The notes below the pieces were generated by a model, which searched no databases, was not told where the DNA came from, and saw only the letters and a list, made by a program, of their open reading frames with translations. Made by a program: the position numbers and the translations under genes. Of a DNA stretch of 12,405 nt, positions 6,111 to 12,405 are shown piece by piece (the stretch's first letter is position 1; the number at the start of each line of letters is the position of its first letter). Origin of the DNA: Anaerolineales bacterium (lineage in GTDB: Bacteria; Chloroflexota; Anaerolineae; Anaerolineales; E44-bin32); NCBI GenBank assembly GCA_011772595.1, contig WVZH01000318.1:20405-32809 (forward strand). Direction: 5' to 3'.

Positions 6111-7244
6111 ATGCGGAGCAAAAAGCTACAAGGAAATGGTAAACGATCCATGGGTCGTCGGGAGTTCTTGAAGGCCGGCCTGTTCTCCGGCGGCCTGGCG
6201 ACAACAGCGATGGCGTTGAAATCATCGCTGGTCCCATCCGATTCCAAAACAGACGAATCGAAATCTGCACAGAAACATGCCGACCACAGGCATGACGGTT
6301 CAATGGGAACCGTAGGTGGTGTCGATCATGAGGCCAACGGCTTCGATCCTCATGAAATGCTCTCGGATTGGGATTACGGCGAAGTCTCGACGCTACCCGA
6401 TGGCCAGACCTTGAGAGAGTACCAGATTGTCGCCGTGGACAAGGAGATCGAGATCGCACCTGGCGTTTTCTTTCCGGGGTGGGTCTACAATGGTCGCGTT
6501 CCGGGCCCCACGCTTCGCTGTGTTGAGGGGGATCGGATCAGGGTTGAGTTCATCAACGCTGGAACACACCCCCACACGATCCACTTCCACGGCATTCACG
6601 GGGCTTCCATGGACGGCGTCCCTGGTGTAGGAGCGGGTATGATAGAGCCGGGGGAGAGCACGATCTACGAATTTGACGCCTTCCCTTTTGGATGCCACTT
6701 GTACCATTGTCACGCCATCCCGCTCAAACGGCACATCCACAAGGGTCTTTACGGGGCCTTCATCATCGATCCCGATCCGGAAAAGTATACCGGTCGCGAT
6801 CGCGAGATCGCCGAATCGCGAAACCACACCTATCCACGGAACGCCAACGTGCATGAGATGGTCATGGTGATGAACGGCTTCGACACCAATTTTGATGGTG
6901 ATAACGAAGTGTACGCTGTCAATTCCATCGCCAATGCATACATGGATAAACCCATCAAGATACGTAGGGATCAGCTCCAGCGCCTTTATCTGGTCAATCT
7001 GACGGAGTTTGACCCCATCAATTCATTCCATTTACATGCCAATTTCTTTGACTACTACGATCACGGCACCACGTTCGAACCCACACTGAAGACAGTCGAT
7101 ACGATCATGCAATGCCAGGCGCAGAGAGGCATCATCGAGTTCTCATTCGAAGGCTTCGAGCCCGGGCTCTACATGTTTCACGCCCATCAAAGCGAATTCG
7201 CAGAATTGGGATGGATGGGCTTCTTCGAAGTGACGGATTCCTGA
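6111..7244 (+). CDS. Tat-exported two-domain multicopper oxidase
   Basis: A laccase-like blue copper oxidase that couples one-electron oxidation of a substrate to reduction of oxygen to water outside the membrane. The 377-residue protein starts at the ATG at 6111 (AAAGGAG 5 nt before it); an in-frame ATG at 6087 lacks a ribosome site. RRE-F-L-K at 16-21 followed by a hydrophobic stretch is a twin-arginine signal. A His-rich patch (KHADHRH, 55-61) follows. Domain 1 has HTIHFHG (155-161) and HCH (199-201). Domain 2 has HLH (307-309) and HAH (357-359). Together these give the eight trinuclear-cluster histidines. The type-1 site is in domain 1 only: H155, C200, H208 and, in the axial place, L213. 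In domain 2 the cysteine is replaced by A358. This is the arrangement of Nitrosomonas-type two-domain blue oxidases, and differs from nitrite reductase, which lacks the full cluster. The substrate (iron, manganese, copper or organic) is unknown. Confidence 0.88.
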   Translation: MRSKKLQGNGKRSMGRREFLKAGLFSGGLATTAMALKSSLVPSDSKTDESKSAQKHADHRHDGSMGTVGGVDHEANGFDPHEMLSDWDYGEVSTLPDGQTLREYQIVAVDKEIEIAPGVFFPGWVYNGRVPGPTLRCVEGDRIRVEFINAGTHPHTIHFHGIHGASMDGVPGVGAGMIEPGESTIYEFDAFPFGCHLYHCHAIPLKRHIHKGLYGAFIIDPDPEKYTGRDREIAESRNHTYPRNANVHEMVMVMNGFDTNFDGDNEVYAVNSIANAYMDKPIKIRRDQLQRLYLVNLTEFDPINSFHLHANFFDYYDHGTTFEPTLKTVDTIMQCQAQRGIIEFSFEGFEPGLYMFHAHQSEFAELGWMGFFEVTDS

Positions 7245-7260
7245 GAGGGGAAGGTAAAAG

Positions 7261-8517
7261 ATGTCTACGACAAGCGTACAAAACAATGGATTCATGCAGC
7301 GATTGTCGATCTGGATTTCGGCTTTAATCCCACTTGTTGCGCTGGTGTTGATGTTGGCACTGTTCGTGGGTGGGGATCCGCTGGCCCTTTTCACGAGCAG
7401 CGTCCCGCCGATCGAAGATCTCAGTTTCGAGCAAATTCGTGTGCTTCCCGAGGGATTTGAGGTGTCTGTTATCAATGGTGGCCCCGAGCCGATCACCATC
7501 GCACAAGTCCTCGTTGACGAGGCATATTGGGAATTCACCATTCAGCCATCGGCCGTCCTGGGAAGATTGGCAACGGCTGAGATTTCGATCCCCTATCCAT
7601 GGGTAGAAGGAGAACCGCACGAGATCCGTCTGGTCACCAACACTGGTGCCACGTTCGATGGTGAGGTAGAGATCGCTGTTCCAACTCCACAACCTGGATC
7701 GCGTGAGATCATGGCCTACGGTTTGGTGGGAATCTATGTGGGCATCATACCGGTGGGTCTCGGTCTGCTCTGGTATCCTGCCATGCGGCGGTTGGACCGC
7801 AAGTGGATCGGTTCGATCCTTGCTCTCACCGTTGGACTTCTCGTGTTCTTGCTGATCGACACTTCGCTCGAGGCTCTGGAATTTGCAGCCGAGTTGCCCA
7901 ATGCCTTTCAAGGAATCACCGTAGCGTTTTTCGCCGCTTTGCTGACCTGGTTTCTCTTGATTGCAATCAGATCGAATTCCAAGATTGGCACTGCTGTGGA
8001 AGGAAAAAGGCGCGTGCTCTACATCGCCACACTGATCGCCCTGGGCATTGGTTTGCACAACCTCGGCGAAGGTCTGGCAATCGGTACATCCTTCGCCCTT
8101 GGTGAGGTTGCGCTGGGTTCCTTCCTTGTGGTGGGATTTACGCTTCACAACATCACGGAGGGTGTCGGCATCGCCGCACCTTTACTCCCGCGCCTGTCAC
8201 ATCAGGGAGGATCAGAGAGCGAGAAGGACACGCCCGCTTCACCCAAGCTAGGGACCTTTCTTGCGCTCACACTCCTTGCCGGTGCCCCGGCCATCCTGGG
8301 AATCTGGATCGGCGGTTTCGTTTTTTCGCCTCTCCTCACGGTTCTCTTTCTCGGGATCGGAGTGGGCGCCATCTGGCAGGTGATCGTCGAGGTTGCGGAT
8401 CTGCTGAAATCCTACGCCAACGCCGAGAGCTCACAAATTGCATCATGGCCCAACATGATCGGCTTCGCGCTCGGATTTTTGATCATGTATCTCACGGCCT
8501 TCTTGGTCAGTGTCTAG
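7261..8517 (+). CDS. ZIP-family metal transporter with N-terminal extracytoplasmic domain
   Basis: A membrane importer for divalent metals such as zinc, iron or manganese. The 418-residue protein begins with a membrane anchor (about 17-38) and then about 110 residues of beta-rich, probably extracytoplasmic sequence (45-145). After these comes a ZIP core of about eight helices (150-418). The two metal-site helices are intact: HNLGEG at 266-271 (helix 4) and HNITEG at 296-301 (helix 5), matching the HNxxEG motifs of bacterial ZupT/GufA-type proteins. A hydrophilic loop follows at about 310-330. ZIP proteins are usually near 250-300 residues, so the N-terminal part is an addition and may bind metal or dock the oxidase. 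The gene starts 16 bp after the oxidase stop (GGAAGG ribosome site) and is surely co-transcribed. Metal choice cannot be read from the motifs. Confidence 0.87.
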   Translation: MSTTSVQNNGFMQRLSIWISALIPLVALVLMLALFVGGDPLALFTSSVPPIEDLSFEQIRVLPEGFEVSVINGGPEPITIAQVLVDEAYWEFTIQPSAVLGRLATAEISIPYPWVEGEPHEIRLVTNTGATFDGEVEIAVPTPQPGSREIMAYGLVGIYVGIIPVGLGLLWYPAMRRLDRKWIGSILALTVGLLVFLLIDTSLEALEFAAELPNAFQGITVAFFAALLTWFLLIAIRSNSKIGTAVEGKRRVLYIATLIALGIGLHNLGEGLAIGTSFALGEVALGSFLVVGFTLHNITEGVGIAAPLLPRLSHQGGSESEKDTPASPKLGTFLALTLLAGAPAILGIWIGGFVFSPLLTVLFLGIGVGAIWQVIVEVADLLKSYANAESSQIASWPNMIGFALGFLIMYLTAFLVSV

Positions 8518-8599
8518 ATGCGGTAATCGCATAAACCCGATGCTAGAATAGACTCAGGTTATGATTCCCTTTAGAGGCGTATGATAGAGGGAGGTCTTT

Positions 8600-9007
8600 A
8601 TGAACTGGCGCCATGCGCTTTTTCTGGCGCTCTTGTCCATGACCCTGCTTGGGTGCAGTCGCGCCGTTCAAGCAGGCGATCCGGACAGGGGGAGCGTTTT
8701 GTACAACCAGCAAACGCTGGGGGATAGCGCTCCTGGGTGTGTTACTTGTCACTCTTTAGCACCCGGAGAGGTCAAAGTGGGACCTTCCCACGCAGGTATC
8801 GTGGTACAAGCTGAGGAGGTCATCCAGAGACCGGACTATCACGGCGAGGCGCGTTTGCCAGAAGATTTTTTGCGTGAGTCGATCACCAATCCCGACCTGT
8901 ACATTGAGCAGGGATTCCAAGCCGGGATCATGTACCCGAACTATGCACAGAAGCTGTCCGGAGAAGATATCGAAGACCTAGTGGCCTTCTTGATGACTCT
9001 CCGTTAG
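8600..9007 (+). CDS. Lipoprotein class I cytochrome c
   Basis: A small one-haem electron carrier fixed to the outer face of the membrane. The 135-residue precursor has a signal peptide ending in the lipobox LLGC (16-19), so Cys19 would be lipidated. The haem site is CVTCH at 47-51. The likely axial ligand is M111 in GIMYPNY, followed by the usual C-terminal helix, DIEDLVAFLMTL. The mature part resembles the short cytochrome c domains attached to terminal oxidases. The ATG at 8600 has GGGAGGT upstream. It begins 82 bp after the ZIP gene. That gap has a small hairpin right after the stop (ATGCG/CGCAT, 8518-8532) and an extended -10-like TGCTAGAAT (8541-8549), so it may be partly transcribed on its own. 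Placed here, it could take electrons from, or pass them to, the multicopper oxidase. Confidence 0.88.
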   Translation: MNWRHALFLALLSMTLLGCSRAVQAGDPDRGSVLYNQQTLGDSAPGCVTCHSLAPGEVKVGPSHAGIVVQAEEVIQRPDYHGEARLPEDFLRESITNPDLYIEQGFQAGIMYPNYAQKLSGEDIEDLVAFLMTLR

Positions 9008-9240
9008 GTGGAGGAATTAGACCCATCCGCTGGTGACAGTTCTGACGATTGCCCAGCGCTCCTACAGAACCAGGCACAAGAACCCATGGGTGATCGTGCG
9101 CGATATGTCCAGTACTTTCAGCGATCGGTTTTTCAACTCACCGCATCTCACCCTGGCTTGGTCCCACAACTGCCTAGCTTTCGCCGTTGTCCCAAAGCGC
9201 GCTTAATCTATCTTTCTGATCCTCTCTGCGATCCAACGCC

Positions 9241-10380
9241 CTACCGCAGCATTTGCCCTGCGATCACGACGCGCTGAATCTGGTTGGTCCCCTCGAAGAT
9301 TTGGTGCAATTTGGCGTCACGCATGTACTTCTCGACCGGATACTCCTTCATGTAACCATAACCACCCAAAACCTGTACCGCATCCGTCGTCACCTCCATG
9401 GCGATATCCCCAGCATAACACTTGGCAATTGCTGATTCCATGGTATTGAGCTTCCCGTTGTCATGAAGCCAGGCCGCGTGCCAACATAGCAACCGCGCGG
9501 CATTAACCTTGATCGCCATGTCGGCCAGCATGAACTGTATGGCCTGCAATGCGGCGATTGGTTTGCCGAACTGGATGCGCTCTTTGGCGTAGGCCGTGGC
9601 GGCCTCCAGCGCGGCGCGGGCGATGCCTACTGCCCCGGCGCCGACAGTGGCCCGGGAATCATCCAGCGTCATCATGGCGATTTTAAATCCGTCGAGCCCC
9701 TCACCCAGACGGAAGCGCGCTGGAATGCGGACGTCGTCAAAGATCACCTCGCGAGTATCCGTCGTGCGTTGCCCCATCTTGTCTTCTTTCTTGCCGGTGG
9801 AAACTCCTGGGGTATCGGCCGGGATCATGAAAGCCGAGATTCCCTTGTGTTTAAGAGACGGATCTTCGTTAGCGAACACTGAGAATAGACTGGCCACACC
9901 CCCGTTGGTAATGAAACGCTTGGTGCCGTTGATGATGTATTCCTTTCCCTTCTTCCGCGCCGTGGCGCGTATGGCCGAGGCGTCGGATCCGGCTTCCGCC
10001 TCCGTGAGGCAAAATGCGGCCAAGTTGGGTCCCGCAGTGTGTTTAGGGAGAAGCTCCTCCTTGAGCTCTGCACTTCCCGCGATCAGTAACGGGGTGAGTC
10101 CCAAGATGTTGCCACCAAAACAGGCAGCCACTCCCGCACAAGCTGCGCCCAGTTCCTCTCCGAAAAGGCAACCATCGAGAGAACCCAGACCCGCCCCCCC
10201 GTATTGCTCAGGAACATAGTAGTGGAGTAAACCGATCTCAAAGTACTTCTCAACGAGTTCCGGGCTGTGGCGTTGCTCTTCATCTAACGCATGAGCGACC
10301 GGTGCGATCTCCTTTTGGGCGAAGTCGCGGACCAGCTTTTGACAGGCTTGTTGCTCCTCAGTAAGACTGAAGTCGATCAC
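9241..10380 (-). CDS. Acyl-CoA dehydrogenase
   Basis: An FAD enzyme that introduces the alpha-beta double bond into acyl-CoA thioesters and passes electrons to electron-transfer flavoprotein. The 379-residue protein has the standard layout: an N-terminal helical domain starting IDFSLTEEQQ, a middle beta domain with CLTEAEAGSDAS, and the C-terminal helices with RIQFGKPIAALQAIQ, QVLGGYGYMKEYPVEKYMRD and IFEGTNQIQR. E363 in that last motif is the expected catalytic base, as in the short- and medium-chain enzymes. I chose the GTG at 10380-10378, which has GGAGG 5 nt upstream and gives the family's normal N-terminus; an ATG 11 codons earlier has no ribosome site. It lies 104 bp downstream of the nitroreductase gene on the same strand, probably in one transcript. 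Chain length and substrate are not clear. A benzoyl- or glutaryl-CoA enzyme cannot be excluded from sequence alone. Confidence 0.93.
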   Translation of the reverse strand: MIDFSLTEEQQACQKLVRDFAQKEIAPVAHALDEEQRHSPELVEKYFEIGLLHYYVPEQYGGAGLGSLDGCLFGEELGAACAGVAACFGGNILGLTPLLIAGSAELKEELLPKHTAGPNLAAFCLTEAEAGSDASAIRATARKKGKEYIINGTKRFITNGGVASLFSVFANEDPSLKHKGISAFMIPADTPGVSTGKKEDKMGQRTTDTREVIFDDVRIPARFRLGEGLDGFKIAMMTLDDSRATVGAGAVGIARAALEAATAYAKERIQFGKPIAALQAIQFMLADMAIKVNAARLLCWHAAWLHDNGKLNTMESAIAKCYAGDIAMEVTTDAVQVLGGYGYMKEYPVEKYMRDAKLHQIFEGTNQIQRVVIAGQMLR

Positions 10381-10484
10381 GATTTCCTCCTTGAGACCTG
10401 TGGTCGGCCTCAACTTCGCTCCCTGGAAGTTGAAACATATAAATATCAGTCTCGTCGTTCAACCACAGATCATAGGTTTCTCGG

Positions 10485-11255
10485 TTATTGCGACCATGCG
10501 CTCAACATCACGCGTACCGACCGTCTCATCTCCTTGGCGAAATCGGCGCTGAACTTGCGTTCATACATCTGCACTCCAAAGTCGGGTCGTCCTCCCACTC
10601 CAGACGCACCAGCCACACCACGATCGCGCATCATCTCTTCGAACCCATCCTCTCCTAGTCGCTTGTATCGATCCTCGAAAACAATGAACTGCCTGTCGAA
10701 CCGTTTCGTCCGTTCGCGATCCTTCTGCTCTTGTGTGGGGTAACCAAAGCAAAGCAGACAGATCGGAAGGACATAGCGGGGTAAGTCGAACATGTGCTTA
10801 TGAATTTCGTAGTTTTCCAAGATATCCCCGATATAACAGGAGCCCAACCCTAAAGACTCAGCCGCTATCACGGCGGTTTGCGCTGCGATCAGGACGTCAC
10901 AACAGGCAAGAAACAGATCCCCCTCTTCGGGCCTCAGCATCGGGACGCCCTCCCTTTCACAGATTTGATCTACGCCGGAGGTCAAGAAATAATCGTACCA
11001 GCGTTGGTAATCTGCCAGAAATAGGAGCACGAGAGGCGCCTCGGCGATGAAGGGTTGGTGATCGCAGGTCTCCACCAGCCTGTTCTTAGCGGCCTGATCC
11101 CTGACCTCGATGATGGAATACAGCATCATATTGCCAGCCGTTGGAGCCCGCATCGCTGCATGGAGAATCATGTCGCGCACTTCAACGGGGATAGGTTTAT
11201 CCTCATAAGCACGCACGGACTTGCGATTGAGGATCACTTCTATCGTCGCATTCAT
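10485..11255 (-). CDS. Nitroreductase-family FMN oxidoreductase
   Basis: A flavoprotein of the NfsA/Frp-like nitroreductase fold, using NAD(P)H to reduce nitro compounds, quinones or flavin. The 256-residue protein has the FMN phosphate motif RKSVRAY (11-17) and APTAGN near residue 40. It also has the central LGLGSCYIGDI, the VLPICLLCFGYP strand, and a basic C-terminal part with DRQFIVFEDRYKRL that matches the end of NfsA-type proteins. The ATG at 11255 has AGGAG about 9 nt upstream. The ATG at 11276 lacks one. It is the first gene of a pair with the acyl-CoA dehydrogenase, so a role in reducing an intermediate of the same pathway is possible but not shown. The 150-bp gap to the divergent MerR gene must hold its promoter; no strong pair stands out on the minus strand. 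Confidence 0.88.
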   Translation of the reverse strand: MNATIEVILNRKSVRAYEDKPIPVEVRDMILHAAMRAPTAGNMMLYSIIEVRDQAAKNRLVETCDHQPFIAEAPLVLLFLADYQRWYDYFLTSGVDQICEREGVPMLRPEEGDLFLACCDVLIAAQTAVIAAESLGLGSCYIGDILENYEIHKHMFDLPRYVLPICLLCFGYPTQEQKDRERTKRFDRQFIVFEDRYKRLGEDGFEEMMRDRGVAGASGVGGRPDFGVQMYERKFSADFAKEMRRSVRVMLSAWSQ

Positions 11256-11438
11256 TCGCTTGGACTCCTGCGTCATTCAACGGATCTTCCCGACGGTTGA
11301 GCAACCAAAGTTCTTCCCCTATAGCATAAGGCTTAACTTACAAAGAATAAAGCAACTTTTCTTCAAATTCAGAACCTGAACAGCGGGAGTATTCGCGCTA
11401 TGAGATGAGTTACGGCCAAACTTGTCACGTCAACGCAT

Positions 11439-11475
11439 ATATTGACAATAATTACTGTAAGTGTTACAATATAAT
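11439..11475 (+). promoter_or_regulatory. Consensus promoter with overlapping palindromes before the MerR gene
   Basis: TTGACA (11442-11447) and TACAAT (11465-11470) are 17 nt apart, a near-perfect sigma-70 promoter. TATAAT overlaps at 11470-11475. The core is packed with small dyads: TATTGACAATA (11440-11450), TTACTGTAA (11452-11460) and GTAAGTGTTAC (11457-11467), inside an outer ATATTG/CAATAT pair. This suggests a repressor or MerR-type site, most simply autoregulation. The predicted start point, 7 nt after the -10, is the G of a GTG codon at 11477. Confidence 0.65.
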
Positions 11476-11476
11476 C

Positions 11477-12082
11477 GTGGACAATTTCTTTACACGCTAT
11501 CAATCACAGGAAATGGGGCTAGGCGGGCTCGTTACTGGGGCTCGCGAGCTGCTTCAACAGGTCGCTCCCCCACCCAACGACGGACGCGTGGCGGAGTATC
11601 CAGATGCACGGACGATCCGCTACTACCAGACGATCGGCGCCGTCGACAAACCTTTGCGATACGACGGTCGCAAGGCGGTCTATGGTTACCGGCATCTTCT
11701 CCAGGTTGTGGTCATCAAACTGCTGCAAGGCGTTGGCTTGAGCCTGGCGCAGATCCAACGTGCCCTCTTGGGAGCCACCGAAGCGGCTCTGGAAGCGGCC
11801 GTGAGCGAGGTACTTGGAGGAGTACAACCTGCGACGACCGCCTCCGAGAGGAGCTTGCGTGAAGCGCCTTCTCCAACCACCGACATTTCAATCTCAACGT
11901 TACGGCGAGAACCACCCATGGCAGGCACGGAACCCTCGGTGAGAACCAGTCGCGCCTTACTCACGGTCGAGGTGATGCCCGGTGTGTCCGTAACGATCGA
12001 CCCGCAGAAGGTCCGCGATCCGGAGCTGATGCTAACTCAGATCATCCAGTCGCTGCTAGAGCGAACAGGAGGTTACGAATGA
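11477..12082 (+). CDS. MerR-family transcriptional regulator, possibly leaderless
   Basis: A DNA-binding protein with a MerR-type winged helix: TIRYYQTIG (46-54), then the wing and YGYRHLLQ (69-76), and the helix IKLLQGVGLSLAQIQRAL. The motif matches the family, but an N-terminal stretch of about 40 residues (DNFFTRYQSQ and on) precedes it, which is unusual because MerR domains normally start at the N-terminus. The C-terminal part has a low-complexity link, a short strand LLTVEVMPGVSVTID and a final helix in place of a cysteine-rich metal site, so metal sensing is not indicated. The start I prefer is the GTG at 11477: an in-frame ATG at 11405 lies upstream of the promoter and cannot be transcribed from it. 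The ATG at 11513 would remove the N-terminal segment and has AGGA too close. From GTG the protein has 201 residues. Confidence 0.8.
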   Translation: MDNFFTRYQSQEMGLGGLVTGARELLQQVAPPPNDGRVAEYPDARTIRYYQTIGAVDKPLRYDGRKAVYGYRHLLQVVVIKLLQGVGLSLAQIQRALLGATEAALEAAVSEVLGGVQPATTASERSLREAPSPTTDISISTLRREPPMAGTEPSVRTSRALLTVEVMPGVSVTIDPQKVRDPELMLTQIIQSLLERTGGYE

Positions 12083-12174
12083 AGTCGAAAACTCGACCCT
12101 TCACCACCATCGAGCCCACAGTCGAACTCAAACAACATACCCACTTACACGAAAACGGTGGACTGCTCTCTTAG
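12079..12174 (+). CDS. Short 31-residue ORF overlapping the MerR stop by ATGA
   Basis: The MerR stop and a new ATG share the bases ATGA (12079-12082), the usual mark of translational coupling. The frame runs 31 codons (start MKSKTRPFTTIEPTVEL) to a TAG at 12172-12174. The same frame then stays open for another 30-odd codons after the TAG. The AGGAGG needed for re-initiation lies just upstream at 12066-12071. The peptide matches nothing I know. It may be a real small protein, or the decayed start of a larger gene once coupled to the regulator. Confidence 0.3.
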   Translation: MKSKTRPFTTIEPTVELKQHTHLHENGGLLS

Positions 12175-12334
12175 AATCACATTGGCTTCAATCTGGGAAT
12201 CTTGATCGCTCTCCCGCATATTGGCGAAATAAGTACCTCCGAACCAGCGGAACGAACTGGCGTTTCCCTACGTCTATTGTTTAATTGAAGAGATTTAACA
12301 ACGACCCATTTAAGGATAAAGGAGGGTCTTTGTC

Positions 12335-12405
12335 GTGGCCTACAACCAGAAACGTAGTTCGACTCGATTCCGATTGCTGCTGCTCCTCGGCTTCGTCTTG
12401 GTGGC
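12335..12405 (+). CDS. N-terminus of an unrecognised protein with a signal anchor, cut by window end
   Basis: A GTG start (12335) with AGGAGGG about 8 nt upstream opens a frame that continues to the window edge. Its 23 visible codons read MAYNQKRSSTRFRLLLLLGF and continue hydrophobic. A basic stretch followed by a leucine-rich segment indicates an export signal or membrane anchor. This is reminiscent of how some rod-shape proteins (MreC) begin, but so little is visible that I give no name. It lies 160 bp after the short ORF in the same direction and may belong to a new transcript. Confidence 0.55.
   Translation, partial: MAYNQKRSSTRFRLLLLLGFVLV

Noticed and set aside
7324..8148. Minus-strand 274-codon open frame across the ZIP gene
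   Set aside because: It is antisense to a clear membrane transporter. Its hydrophilic Gln/His/Asp-rich sequence is what the complement of a hydrophobic gene gives.
9008..9277. Frame starting GTG right after the cytochrome stop, 89 codons
   Set aside because: It has no ribosome site and low-complexity composition, and it runs into the 3' end of the convergent acyl-CoA dehydrogenase. I see no gene in 9008-9240.
9596..10219. Plus-strand 207-codon open frame inside the acyl-CoA dehydrogenase gene
   Set aside because: It is fully antisense to a gene with all family motifs. Its Ser/Pro/Ala-rich composition is typical of a shadow frame.
1..12405. CRISPR arrays, tRNA or rRNA genes, insertion sequences with terminal repeats
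   Set aside because: None was seen on reading both strands. The short repeats present are local promoter-scale dyads or direct repeats.

Overview
The window is bacterial chromosome of moderate GC content. Protein-rich stretches alternate with several AT-rich intergenic regions. No rRNA, tRNA, CRISPR array or intact insertion sequence was seen. A BTAD/SARP-type regulator beside a contractile-injection sheath gene, plus a lipoprotein cytochrome c and a MerR regulator that may be leaderless, would suit a Chloroflexota-like (Anaerolineae-type) lineage. That is inference from gene content, not a marker-gene assignment.

Left part (1-2778, minus strand): the window opens inside a contractile tail-sheath gene whose first 329 codons are visible. 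Upstream of it lie an unrecognised 95-residue protein and a 433-residue regulator with TPR-like, coiled-coil, winged-helix and BTAD segments. The arrangement resembles the control end of an extracellular contractile injection system (eCIS) locus. Two terminator-like hairpins stand in the presumed transcript, one on each side of the small gene.

Middle-left (2779-5617): a 410-bp intergenic stretch is followed by a minus-strand XRE repressor plus four-helix membrane protein pair. Its promoter is good and carries a palindrome inside the -35/-10 spacer. A plus-strand FAD-dependent amine-oxidase/protoporphyrinogen-oxidase-like enzyme comes next.

Centre (5618-9007, plus strand): the most striking unit. 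Behind a 490-bp AT-rich leader region with TTAGGT direct repeats come three genes: a Tat-exported two-domain multicopper oxidase, a ZIP-family metal transporter with an extra extracytoplasmic domain, and a lipoprotein cytochrome c. All three act at or outside the membrane. They could form a metal oxidation, electron transfer and uptake module. The metal cannot be read from the sequence.

Right part (9241-12405): a minus-strand pair encodes an FMN nitroreductase-family protein and an acyl-CoA dehydrogenase, convergent with the cytochrome gene. Divergent from them is a MerR-family regulator whose promoter places the start point on a GTG codon. A 31-residue ORF overlaps its stop by ATGA. The window ends in the first 23 codons of a gene with a hydrophobic N-terminus.
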